Source of the DNA: Mucilaginibacter sp.
GTDB taxonomy: Bacteria; Bacteroidota; Bacteroidia; Sphingobacteriales; Sphingobacteriaceae
Direction of reading: 5' to 3'
DNA length: 10,270 nt
Assembly (NCBI GenBank): GCA_014376655.1
Contig: JACMRC010000491.1
Coordinates: 1 to 10,270 of the forward strand
In this document: in pieces, positions 1-7,306 of the stretch
Layout: each line of letters begins with the position of its first letter
Position numbering within the stretch: position 1 is the stretch's first letter
The notes under the pieces: generated by a model
Seen by the model: only the letters and a program-made list of their open reading frames with translations
What the model was told of the DNA's origin: nothing
The model's database searches: none
Position numbers and translations under genes: made by a program

Positions 1-1779
1 CAGAAACGTTATGTTTTTGGCAATAGCAAGATAGACCTAGAGGTTACCGAGGATAACGACTGGTTTGATATCAACGCCTTTGTATATTTCGGTAAGTACC
101 GCATCCCGTTTATCCAGCTTAAAAATCATATCCTTAACCATAAAAAAGAGTTTACACTACCATCGGGCGAGATAGCGGTTATCCCCGAACAATGGTTCTC
201 GCAATACGGCAACCTGCTGCATTTTAGCGAAGGCGGGGACCAGATCAAGCTGCGTCGTCACCATTTGGGCCTGGTTAACGACCTTGCCGGCGAAATGGCC
301 GAAGTAACCATGAGCCGAAAGCTGCAAAAGCTGATGGACTTTGATGAACTGGCCGAGGTGCCCATGCCAATTAACTTTTCGGGCAGTTTAAGGCCATATC
401 AGCAGGCCGGCTATAATTGGTTCCACTTTTTAAAGAACTTCCATTTTGGCGGCTGTTTGTCCGATGATATGGGTTTAGGTAAAACCATACAGACCCTGGC
501 CCTACTACAGAAACACAAAGAAGATATTGAGGCCGGCGGTGGTAAAAGCACCTCGCTGGTTATTATGCCTACATCTCTTATTTATAATTGGCTAAATGAG
601 GCTAAAAAGTTTACGCCACAATTAAGACTGATGGTGCATACGGGCACGTTCCGCTATAAATCGCCCGAGGTATTTGCCAATTACGACGTAGTGATAACTA
701 CGTACGGCATCAGTCGGATTGATATAGAGTTGTTTAAAGCTTACTTTTTTGATTATGTGATATTGGACGAAAGCCAAAATATCAAAAACCCGGCATCAAA
801 ATCGTTCCACTCGGTTAAGCAATTAAAATCAAAATTTAAGCTGATATTAAGTGGTACCCCGGTAGAAAACTCGGTTAATGATTTGTGGACGCAAATGTCG
901 TTCATCAACCCCGGCTTGTTAGGTACGCAGCAATATTTCCTTAACGAGTTTGTTACTCCGATAGAAAAGAAAAAAGACGAAGAGAAGGCACGAAAACTAC
1001 AGGCACTGATAAAGCCTTTCGTAATGCGCCGCACCAAAGAGCAGGTTGCTACCGAGCTACCGCCAAAAACGGAAAACCTTTTCTATTGCCAAATGAGCGA
1101 AGAGCAGGCATCGGTTTACGAAGAAGTAAAATCAGAATACCGTAACGAGCTGTTGAAGAGTTTGGAGGATGGCACCTTTGCCAAAACGCAGATCCAGGTT
1201 TTGCAGGGCCTTACCAAACTGCGCCAGATAGCTAATCACCCTTACATGATAGACCAGGAATATGAGGGCGACTCGGGCAAGTTCGAAAACGTTACGCATA
1301 CGCTTAACACGGTACTTGATGGCGGGCATAAGGTGCTGATATTTTCGCAATTTGTAAAGCAGCTAAGCATATACCGTCGCCATTTTGATGAGCAGCATAT
1401 CCCCTACGTATACCTTGACGGAGCTACCCAAAATCGCGGCGACGTGGTTAAGCAGTTCCAGGAGGATAAAAATACCCGCGTATTCCTCATCTCTATAAAA
1501 GCCGGTGGTGTGGGTCTTAACCTCACCGAAGCCGACTATGTTTTCATCCTGGACCCATGGTGGAACCCGGCGGTAGAACAACAAGCTATCGACCGCACAC
1601 ACCGCATTGGCCAAACCAAAAACGTGTTCATTTACAAGTTCATCACCAAAGACACCGTAGAAGAAAAGATCCTTGCCCTGCAGCAACGCAAGCTCAGCAT
1701 GTCGCGCGCTTTGATCACTACCGAGGATAGCTTTATCAAATCGTTATCTGCTGATGATATTAAGGAGATATTGGGGTAA
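1..1779 (+). CDS. SNF2-family DEAD/DEAH-box helicase (5'-truncated by the window edge)
   Basis: C-terminal 592 residues of a SWI2/SNF2 superfamily 2 DNA-dependent ATPase. The reading frame is open from base 1 with no stop, so the true start lies upstream; a TTG at 265 lies in mid-domain and is not the start. Residues about 20-80 of the fragment (DWFDINAFVYFG onward) look like the end of the bacterial SNF2-associated domain. The helicase core follows: Walker A DDMGLGKT (155-162), Walker B DESQ (256-259), motif III LSGTP (283-287), and in the second RecA lobe GGVGLNL and QAIDRTHRIGQ (528-538), which carries the arginine finger. All motifs needed for ATP hydrolysis and translocation are present. 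Members of this family translocate on double-stranded DNA and remodel protein-DNA complexes; the exact role of this one is unknown. The 80 bp to the next gene show no terminator, so read-through is possible. Confidence 0.95.
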   Translation, partial: QKRYVFGNSKIDLEVTEDNDWFDINAFVYFGKYRIPFIQLKNHILNHKKEFTLPSGEIAVIPEQWFSQYGNLLHFSEGGDQIKLRRHHLGLVNDLAGEMAEVTMSRKLQKLMDFDELAEVPMPINFSGSLRPYQQAGYNWFHFLKNFHFGGCLSDDMGLGKTIQTLALLQKHKEDIEAGGGKSTSLVIMPTSLIYNWLNEAKKFTPQLRLMVHTGTFRYKSPEVFANYDVVITTYGISRIDIELFKAYFFDYVILDESQNIKNPASKSFHSVKQLKSKFKLILSGTPVENSVNDLWTQMSFINPGLLGTQQYFLNEFVTPIEKKKDEEKARKLQALIKPFVMRRTKEQVATELPPKTENLFYCQMSEEQASVYEEVKSEYRNELLKSLEDGTFAKTQIQVLQGLTKLRQIANHPYMIDQEYEGDSGKFENVTHTLNTVLDGGHKVLIFSQFVKQLSIYRRHFDEQHIPYVYLDGATQNRGDVVKQFQEDKNTRVFLISIKAGGVGLNLTEADYVFILDPWWNPAVEQQAIDRTHRIGQTKNVFIYKFITKDTVEEKILALQQRKLSMSRALITTEDSFIKSLSADDIKEILG

Positions 1780-1859
1780 GGCCTTATCATATAGCCACCC
1801 GTTGTAAACCATCCCCACAAATAAAAACACCAACCCTACTTTGTTGTTACATTTACAAC

Positions 1860-3314
1860 ATGAAAGTATTACTGGCAGGTGCAAATGGTTATATAGGTAC
1901 GCGCTTAATCCCCGTACTGCTGGAGCAAGATCATGATTTAGTTTGCCTGGTACGCGACAAGCGCCGCTTTCATGAACAAAGCGATTTTAGCGAAAAGGTA
2001 GCACTGATAAAAGGCGACCTGTTGAAAGAAGCCGACGTTGAAGCGTTCCCAAAAGATATTGATGTGGCTTATTACCTGGTACACTCCATGTCGCAGGATA
2101 AGAACTTTGCGGAGTTGGAAGCACAATCGGCGCAGAACTTTGTGAAGTTATTAGATAAAACGCATTGTAAACAACTGATATTTTTAAGCGGAATAACTAA
2201 CGATGATAACCTGTCGGACCACTTATTATCGCGCCGGCATGTAGAAGATGTACTGCGCGAGGCAAAAGCTAAATTAACCGTCTTAAGGGCGGCAATTATT
2301 ATTGGTTCCGGTAGTTCATCATTCGAGATTATCAGGGATTTAACGGAGAAACTCCCAATCATGACCGTTCCGCGTTGGGTACATACAAAGTGCCAGCCCA
2401 TTGCTATTCGCGATGTATTGGGTTATTTAGAAGGCGTTATGCTTAACGAAAAAGCTTTTGATAAAACCTTTGATATTGGCGGGCCGGACGTGTTGAGCTT
2501 TAAGGATATGATCCTTACTTATGCCAAGGTGCGGCATTTAAACAGGCGAATTATTCCACTTCCGTTCCTGTCGCCTAAAATTTCGTCGTATTGGTTGTAC
2601 TTTGTAACCTCGGTAAGCTATTCGCTGGCGCAAAGTTTGGTTGATAGCATGAAGAATGAAACCATCATGAAAAATCACGATATAGATAAAGTGGTTAAGC
2701 GCAAATGCCTTACCTATCGCGAAGCTTTGGACCTTGCCTTTAAAAAGATAGAGCAAAACTCAATAGTTTCCAGTTGGCGCGATGCTTTGAATAATGGCTA
2801 CCTCACGTCAGACTTTATGGACCAACTAAAAGTACCTCAAAACGGCACGTTGGAATATAAAGTAAACACCCCCTTTAAGCGCGAAAGCAAAGACGTACTG
2901 GATAATATTATGGCCATTGGCGGCAACCGTGGTTGGTATTATTGGAACTGGATCTGGAGCATCCGTGGATTCCTTGACAAGTTAGTTGGCGGTGTCGGCT
3001 TACGTAGGGGGCGCACCAGTAACCTTACCATATCAAACGGCGACGTAGTAGATTTTTGGCGCGTGCTGCTGGTTGATAAAGTAGCCAAACGTTTATTACT
3101 ATATGCCGAAATGAAACTGCCCGGCGAAGCCTGGCTTGAGTTTAAAATTATTGAACGAAACGGTAAGAAAAACCTGAGCCAAATTGCTACTTTCAGGCCC
3201 AATGGTTTATGGGGGCGTGCCTATTGGTATTTAATGTTCCCCTTCCATTTGTTTATATTTAAAGGGATGGCGCAGCAAATTGTAAATTTTGAAATACTAC
3301 CTGCTAAAAAATGA
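1860..3314 (+). CDS. SDR/NmrA-like NAD(P)-binding protein with C-terminal DUF2867 domain (YbjT-like)
   Basis: A 484-residue protein, close to the length of E. coli YbjT, which has the same two-part layout. The N-terminal half is an atypical short-chain dehydrogenase Rossmann fold: GANGYIG dinucleotide-binding loop at residues 7-13, DVAYYLVHSM at 68-77, the strand LIFLSGI at 106-112, and LRAAIIIGSGSSSFE at 142-156, typical of NmrA/epimerase-like sugar or quinone oxidoreductases. The C-terminal part (about 330-480) matches DUF2867, with an aromatic-rich run GWYYWNWIWSIR (about 357-368) and a basic or hydrophobic tail predicted to lie near membrane or lipid. Substrate is unknown. The ATG at 1860 is supported by the Rossmann start immediately after it; no Shine-Dalgarno is visible, as is common in Bacteroidota. 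Its stop overlaps the next start by 4 bp, so the two are probably co-transcribed and translationally coupled. Confidence 0.9.
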   Translation: MKVLLAGANGYIGTRLIPVLLEQDHDLVCLVRDKRRFHEQSDFSEKVALIKGDLLKEADVEAFPKDIDVAYYLVHSMSQDKNFAELEAQSAQNFVKLLDKTHCKQLIFLSGITNDDNLSDHLLSRRHVEDVLREAKAKLTVLRAAIIIGSGSSSFEIIRDLTEKLPIMTVPRWVHTKCQPIAIRDVLGYLEGVMLNEKAFDKTFDIGGPDVLSFKDMILTYAKVRHLNRRIIPLPFLSPKISSYWLYFVTSVSYSLAQSLVDSMKNETIMKNHDIDKVVKRKCLTYREALDLAFKKIEQNSIVSSWRDALNNGYLTSDFMDQLKVPQNGTLEYKVNTPFKRESKDVLDNIMAIGGNRGWYYWNWIWSIRGFLDKLVGGVGLRRGRTSNLTISNGDVVDFWRVLLVDKVAKRLLLYAEMKLPGEAWLEFKIIERNGKKNLSQIATFRPNGLWGRAYWYLMFPFHLFIFKGMAQQIVNFEILPAKK

Positions 3315-4222
3315 GCAAACATATTTTAATAACCGGCGGTACGGGTTTGGTGGGCACAAAACTTACCAAACTTTTGTTGGATAAGGGTTACTCTGTTAGT
3401 CACTTAAGCCGTAAAATTACTGATGTTGATACCCGCGTACATACCTATTTATGGGATGTTAATAAAGGCGAGATTGATGAACACGCTGTGGATGGCGTTG
3501 ATGTTATAGTCCACCTGGCCGGCGCAAATGTAGCTGATGGCCGCTGGACCAACGAGCGCAAAAAAGAAATTATCCGCAGCCGCACCAAATCAATCGAATT
3601 GATCTATAAGTCGATGCGCGACAAAAAATCGCACACGGTTAATACTGTTATATCAGCATCAGGTAGCGGGTATTATGGCGATAGGGCCGACGAACTGCTT
3701 ACAGAAGACAGCGCGCCCGGTACCGATTTCCTGGCCAATGTTTGCCTGCAATGGGAGCACGCAGCTGATATAGGTGAATCGTTAGGATTGCGGATAGTGA
3801 AGTTTCGTACCGGCGTTGTTTTAGATGCAAATGGTGGGGCGTTGGCGGCGTTGGCTAAACCTGTAAAATTGGGGGTTGGTTCGCCTTTAGGTAGTGGTAA
3901 GCAATGGATGTCGTGGATCCATGAAGCGGATGTTATTGATATGTACCTATTCGCGATAGCAAACGAAACTTTAAGTGGCGACTATAATATGGTGGCCCCA
4001 AACCCGGTCACTAATAAACAGCTAACCCAGGCAGTAGCTAAAGAGCTGCACCGGCCGTTATGGTTGCCTAAAGTACCCGTTTTTGCATTGCAACTGGCAC
4101 TTGGCGAAATGAGCTCGATGGTATTAGGCAGCCAGAAAGCATCGGCACAAAAAATTGAGGGGGCGGGTTTTAAATTTAAATACCCTACTTTAACCTGGGC
4201 TTTGAAGGAGCTTTATAAATAG
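3311..4222 (+). CDS. TIGR01777-family NAD-dependent epimerase/dehydratase-like protein (YfcH/SulA-like)
   Basis: A 303-residue atypical SDR. It begins with the beta-strand and GGTGLVG loop (residues 9-15), followed by VDVIVHLAGA (63-72), SASGSGYYG (115-123, with the family's tyrosine) and QWMSWIHEAD (198-207). It ends with a DUF1731-type C-terminus (about 254-300: PVFALQLALGEM, GAGFKFKYP, ALKEL). This order and the approximately 300-residue length are those of the TIGR01777 family, whose biochemical reaction is not settled. The start ATG at 3311 overlaps the upstream TGA stop (ATGA), a classic coupling arrangement, and no other start fits the Rossmann N-terminus. Homologues of this family are often found near photolyase genes and light-regulated genes, and a photolyase follows here after a palindromic repeat. 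The function in photo-oxidative stress is inference. Confidence 0.92.
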   Translation: MSKHILITGGTGLVGTKLTKLLLDKGYSVSHLSRKITDVDTRVHTYLWDVNKGEIDEHAVDGVDVIVHLAGANVADGRWTNERKKEIIRSRTKSIELIYKSMRDKKSHTVNTVISASGSGYYGDRADELLTEDSAPGTDFLANVCLQWEHAADIGESLGLRIVKFRTGVVLDANGGALAALAKPVKLGVGSPLGSGKQWMSWIHEADVIDMYLFAIANETLSGDYNMVAPNPVTNKQLTQAVAKELHRPLWLPKVPVFALQLALGEMSSMVLGSQKASAQKIEGAGFKFKYPTLTWALKELYK

Positions 4223-4227
4223 GTTTA

Positions 4228-4321
4228 TGTCATTGCGAGCGCGGAACGAGCGCGGCAATCGCAAGGAGAAAAGTAAGCTACTTATAAAGTTCGCGATTGC
4301 CACGCTACGCTCGCAATGACA
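4228..4321. repeat. REP-like imperfect palindromic repeat with GTCATTGCGAG core
   Basis: The left arm (4228-4262) and right arm (4293-4321) are inverted copies. The outer 14 bases, TGTCATTGCGAGCG, and the inner 9 bases, GGCAATCGC, match perfectly. Between them the left arm has 12 bases and the right arm 6. The left arm contains an 8-base direct repeat GAGCGCGG (4237-4244 and 4248-4255), which accounts for its extra length. The arms enclose a 30-base AT-richer loop. The core resembles the GTCATTGCGAG repeats scattered between genes of many bacterial genomes, as I recall it. No coding capacity is visible. It sits between the TIGR01777 gene and the photolyase, 11 bases before the latter's start, and would form a long hairpin in a read-through mRNA. 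It could stabilise, attenuate or terminate transcripts. Confidence 0.85.
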
Positions 4322-4332
4322 AATTTTGATTA

Positions 4333-5640
4333 ATGACCACAAAAACAACCATCTTCTGGTTTCGCCGCGATTTGCGGTTAGATGATAACGCCGGACTTTA
4401 CCACGCGCTTAAAAGCGGCAACCCTGTATTATGCCTGTTTATTTTTGACCCGGCTATATTAGATGAACTGGATAACAAGCAGGATACCCGGGTAACGTTT
4501 ATTTACGATACCCTAACTGATCTGCAAAAGGAATTAGAAGAACATGGCAGTAGCCTATTGGTGTTATTCGACAAGATAGAAACCGCCTGGCACAGGGTTT
4601 TAAAAGACTATGATGTAGCAGCTGTTTACACCAATCATGATTATGAGCCGTATGCCAAAACCCGCGATGAACAAATCAAAATATTATTGGGCAAGCACGA
4701 CATCGAGTTAAAAACTTATAAGGACCAGGTAATTTTTGAGCGTGATGAAGTAACCAAAGACGATGGCAAACCCTACACCGTATTTACCCCGTACAGCCGC
4801 AAATGGAAACAGAAGTTTAATGATTTCTATTTAAGTTCCTATCCCACCAAAAAATATTTAAAGCATCTGCTTGAAATAAAACACCTGCCTATCCCAACAC
4901 TAAAAGACATGGGATTTGAACGAAGTAAGCAGGAAGTGCCCGGCAAACATTATAAAACGGTAATTGATGATTACGCCGAAAAACGCGACTACCCTTCTGT
5001 AAAAGGCACCTCGCATATCGGCATACACTTGCGGTTCGGTACGGTAAGTATCCGCAAACTGGCTACCGATGCAAACGAAGCAAAAGAAAAAACATGGCTG
5101 AATGAATTGATATGGCGCGAGTTTTATATGATGATATTGCACCATTTTCCGCAAACGCAGGACCATGCTTTTCGTCCCGAATACGACCGGATCCAGTGGA
5201 TAAATAACGAGGAACATTTTGAAGCCTGGTGCAACGGGCAAACCGGCTACCCGCTGGTTGATGCCGGTATGCGCGAGTTAAATGAAACCGGGTTTATGCA
5301 TAATCGTATCCGTATGCTTACCGCCAGTTTTTTGGCTAAGGACCTGCTAATAGACTGGCGCTGGGGCGAACGGTATTTTGCCGAAAAATTGTTGGATTAT
5401 GAAATGGCCAGCAATGTTGGCGGCTGGCAATGGGCAGCCGGATCTGGCACAGATGCGGCACCGTACTTTCGTATTTTTAGTCCCGATGCGCAAACCAAGC
5501 GCTTTGATCCTGAATTGAAATACATAAAAAAATGGGTTCCGGAGTATGCCGATTTCAGCAAATATCCTAAACCCATTGTTGATCACACTTTTGCGCGCGA
5601 CCGTTGTTTAAAAGCTTTTAAAGCCGCCTTAAGCAAATAG
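4333..5640 (+). CDS. phrB: Deoxyribodipyrimidine photolyase (class I CPD photolyase)
   Basis: A 435-residue cryptochrome/photolyase-family flavoprotein that uses blue light to split cyclobutane pyrimidine dimers. The N-terminal antenna domain starts at IFWFRRDLRLDDN (7-19). The helical FAD-binding domain carries TSHIGIHLRFG (around 230), LIWREFY, TGYPLVDAGMRELNETGFMHNRIRM, and GGWQWAAGSGTDAAPYFR. By eye alignment to the E. coli enzyme, the electron-transfer tryptophans W306, W359 and W382 correspond to W289, W342 and W365. The FAD-N5 asparagine N378 corresponds to N361 (SNVGGW). These features favour a CPD photolyase over a cryptochrome. The antenna cofactor (folate or deazaflavin) cannot be told from the sequence alone. 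It is somewhat shorter than the E. coli protein (472). The ATG at 4333 directly precedes the first strand. It probably belongs with the two SDR genes upstream, and it ends 2 bp from the convergent FKBP gene. Confidence 0.96.
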   Translation: MTTKTTIFWFRRDLRLDDNAGLYHALKSGNPVLCLFIFDPAILDELDNKQDTRVTFIYDTLTDLQKELEEHGSSLLVLFDKIETAWHRVLKDYDVAAVYTNHDYEPYAKTRDEQIKILLGKHDIELKTYKDQVIFERDEVTKDDGKPYTVFTPYSRKWKQKFNDFYLSSYPTKKYLKHLLEIKHLPIPTLKDMGFERSKQEVPGKHYKTVIDDYAEKRDYPSVKGTSHIGIHLRFGTVSIRKLATDANEAKEKTWLNELIWREFYMMILHHFPQTQDHAFRPEYDRIQWINNEEHFEAWCNGQTGYPLVDAGMRELNETGFMHNRIRMLTASFLAKDLLIDWRWGERYFAEKLLDYEMASNVGGWQWAAGSGTDAAPYFRIFSPDAQTKRFDPELKYIKKWVPEYADFSKYPKPIVDHTFARDRCLKAFKAALSK

Positions 5641-5642
5641 TT

Positions 5643-6566
5643 TTATGGCGCTACACTAACAACCTGCACATCAAACCTAAAGCAGCTATTTGCCGGCACC
5701 AGGCCAGCCGTTGTTTTGCCATAAGCTAATGACGATGGCATAATAATTCTGATCAGGGCACCTGCAGTGGCATATTTTTTCAAAGCTATCTGTACACCTT
5801 GAATCAGGTCAGGAACATCAAAGCTTTGAGCCGGTGTAGAGTTATACTGATCTACAACCAATCCGTTAAATATTGATGCCGTGTAAGTTACGCCTATTGT
5901 ACTGTTATCAGTTATTGGGACTGTACCCGTGCCGGGTGTGCTTATCTGGTACCAAAAACCTGCAGGGTCATACTGCATAACAGAAGTTAAATTATTATTG
6001 GCCAGGTATCTTTTAATACTCGCAACATCATAAGCAGCCTGGTTGTCAACAATATGAATATAATAGTCAAGGCTTTGGTTACCGGCTATCCTACCGGATG
6101 TAAGTGAACTACTGCCCGAACCTGCACCGCTAACCCCATAAGCAAGGCGGGATGGTACGATAATGTGCGCAGCCCCACCATGATGATTTATTATATTATG
6201 AATAGCTAATTGCACTCCCGGAACACCTATGCCCAATGGTCTGTTTATATTTGTTATATGCCCTGCAAATTCCTGGAAATGGTTGCTTATAGTATCAGTA
6301 GAAACATATTTACCATCAACACTACGCACACTAAAAACCACCGAAATATCATCAGAGTAATCTATAGCAGCGCCTGTGCCCGCGTTAGATATATTGTAGT
6401 ATATGCCGCTTGTATCGCGTGTCATCCCGGTTATACCGTTGGTACTTATATACGATTTAATTTGATCTTCATCATACTCCCTAATTGTTGGGCCGTAATT
6501 ATCTTTTCGGCATGACACTAAGGCTATTGTAGCAAATAATAAAAAAGTAAAAGTGGTTTGTTTCAT
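5643..6566 (-). CDS. Lipoprotein with two tandem FKBP-type peptidyl-prolyl isomerase domains
   Basis: A 307-residue protein with a lipoprotein signal peptide: MKQTTFTFLLFATIALVSC, lipobox LVSC with the lipidated cysteine at 19. I chose the ATG at 6566 over the longer in-frame ATG at 6632 because the extension is basic and hydrophilic and would bury the signal peptide; an AGGAA lies about 18 bases upstream. Two FKBP units follow, at about 52-174 and 200-305. Each is preceded by a similar helix (IKSYISTNG, IKRYLANNN) and by a strand GIYYNISNAGTG or GFWYQISTPGTG, and each contains PSxLAYG (138-144 and 277-283). The binding-pocket tryptophan of FKBP12 is replaced by valine in both (GVQLAI, GVQIAL), and the F-D pair is poorly kept. 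Activity may be low, or the units may act in binding or chaperoning. Located in the periplasm or at the outer membrane. It follows a second FKBP lipoprotein gene on the same strand, 112 bp away. Confidence 0.85.
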   Translation of the reverse strand: MKQTTFTFLLFATIALVSCRKDNYGPTIREYDEDQIKSYISTNGITGMTRDTSGIYYNISNAGTGAAIDYSDDISVVFSVRSVDGKYVSTDTISNHFQEFAGHITNINRPLGIGVPGVQLAIHNIINHHGGAAHIIVPSRLAYGVSGAGSGSSSLTSGRIAGNQSLDYYIHIVDNQAAYDVASIKRYLANNNLTSVMQYDPAGFWYQISTPGTGTVPITDNSTIGVTYTASIFNGLVVDQYNSTPAQSFDVPDLIQGVQIALKKYATAGALIRIIMPSSLAYGKTTAGLVPANSCFRFDVQVVSVAP

Positions 6567-6652
6567 TTGTGTTTGTTGTTTCCTGGCCGGGTAGCTTCCG
6601 CTTTTGGGCCTTTTGCTTCTGCAAGCAATCATTTAATTTATATATTGTAAAA

Positions 6653-6680
6653 CCTGTTAATATAACGGGCTTATTTTTTT
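6653..6680. terminator. Weak terminator-like hairpin between the two FKBP genes
   Basis: On the + strand CCTGTTA (6653-6659), a 3-base loop and TAACGGG (6663-6669) form a 7-bp stem with one G-U pair, followed by CTTATTTTTTT running into the stop codon of the upstream FKBP gene. In the - direction, which is that of the genes, the stem has one A-C mismatch and is followed by only four U residues. It is therefore a poor terminator for the FKBP operon and a better one for antisense transcripts coming from the photolyase side. Its role is uncertain. Confidence 0.35.
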
Positions 6681-7200
6681 AGTTAGTGATATCATACAAT
6701 TGGATATTAAAATCCAGTATTGCATTTGCCGGCAAACCATCTTTTAAACCAAACTCTGTACCAACACTTGGTTGCGGGTTTGGCCCGTATGCATAACGTG
6801 ATGGTATTAACAATCTTACTATCCCACCCTTTTTTATTTTGGGGATACCTAATTGCCATCCTAATATTATTTCTGACAACGCAAACGAGGGATGAAATTC
6901 GTTTGTTTGCCTGAATAGCTTCCCGTTTTTTAATAATCTCCCGGTATCGGCTATTGTAACCCTGGTGGACCTGGTAAATAAAGCGTTACCGCTGCCCGGC
7001 TGTATAACTATGTAATACACACCCGATGTGTCTATTTTTTTAGCATTAAGCGATGGATTAGCTTGTACGTAATCAGCAATGATCTTATCATCTACGGCTT
7101 TTTGTGCCTCATAAGCTGCTTTACCTGTACTTGTTGATTTACCACAAGCCATGATAAAACAAGAACCTAAAAACAATATGATTAACGCCGCCCTGTTCAT
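6679..7200 (-). CDS. FKBP-type peptidyl-prolyl isomerase-like lipoprotein, single domain
   Basis: A 173-residue exported lipoprotein. The signal peptide MNRAALIILFLGSCFIMAC ends in a lipobox-like IMAC (C19), so the mature protein should be acylated and held at a periplasm-facing membrane. A helix (DDKIIADYVQANP, 37-49) and the strand IDTSGVYYIVIQPGSG (56-71) lead into one FKBP domain. That domain contains EIILGWQLGIPKIKKGG (110-126, with the pocket tryptophan W115), LIPSRYAYG (131-139, with Y138 matching the FKBP12 pocket tyrosine) and LPANAILDFNIQLYD (156-170, the closing strands). It resembles the FKBP-type isomerases common in Bacteroidota, and the same helix-strand-FKBP pattern is doubled in the next gene downstream. 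The pocket is better kept than in that neighbour, although the usual F-D pair reads F-R (LFRQ, 95-98). A TAnnTTTG promoter element lies just upstream. Isomerase activity is likely but not certain. Confidence 0.88.
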   Translation of the reverse strand: MNRAALIILFLGSCFIMACGKSTSTGKAAYEAQKAVDDKIIADYVQANPSLNAKKIDTSGVYYIVIQPGSGNALFTRSTRVTIADTGRLLKNGKLFRQTNEFHPSFALSEIILGWQLGIPKIKKGGIVRLLIPSRYAYGPNPQPSVGTEFGLKDGLPANAILDFNIQLYDITN

Positions 7201-7216
7201 TTACATTTTCAAAAGG

Positions 7217-7246
7217 CAAATTTATTCTTTTATATGTCAAAAACAG
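7217..7246 (-). promoter_or_regulatory. Candidate Bacteroidota sigma-70-type promoter for the FKBP lipoprotein genes
   Basis: Read on the - strand, TAAATTTG (7217-7224) matches the Bacteroidota -7 consensus TAnnTTTG exactly. Nineteen bases upstream stands CTG (7244-7246), a one-base variant of the -33 TTG, at the usual spacing. The FKBP start codon lies 16 bases beyond the -7 box, giving a short leader. This would let the two FKBP genes be transcribed independently of the marR gene upstream. Confidence 0.45.
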
Positions 7247-7306
7247 CAGCTTAACACTTTTTAACATTTAAAACATCACTTGCCTTGGCAATTGCGGTGG
7301 TATTGG

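Noticed and set aside
265..267. TTG as a start codon for the SNF2 gene
   Set aside because: The same frame is open back to base 1 and encodes recognisable SNF2-associated domain sequence, so this is a codon inside a truncated gene.
766..777. DESQ in place of DEAH in the SNF2 Walker B motif as an anomaly
   Set aside because: The catalytic D-E pair is intact, and the last two positions vary among bacterial SNF2 proteins.
1363..1686. Open frame of 107 codons on the - strand opposite the SNF2 helicase core
   Set aside because: It mirrors conserved helicase motifs on the coding strand and shows no features of its own.
1836..1860. TACTTTG before the DUF2867 gene as a -7 promoter box
   Set aside because: It misses the TAnnTTTG spacing by one base and has no TTG at a suitable distance upstream.
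6210..6515. Open frame of 101 codons on the + strand opposite the tandem FKBP gene
   Set aside because: It lies wholly within a well-supported gene on the other strand and has no recognisable domain or signal.
6567..6632. In-frame upstream ATG (6632) that would lengthen the tandem FKBP protein by 22 residues
   Set aside because: The added residues are basic and polar and would place the hydrophobic signal segment and lipobox internally. The ATG at 6566 gives a standard lipoprotein signal peptide.
7280..7291. Perfect palindrome TTGCC-TT-GGCAA downstream of marR
   Set aside because: A 2-base loop and the lack of a following T-run make it a poor terminator. It is short enough to be chance, and no matching site was seen near other genes.
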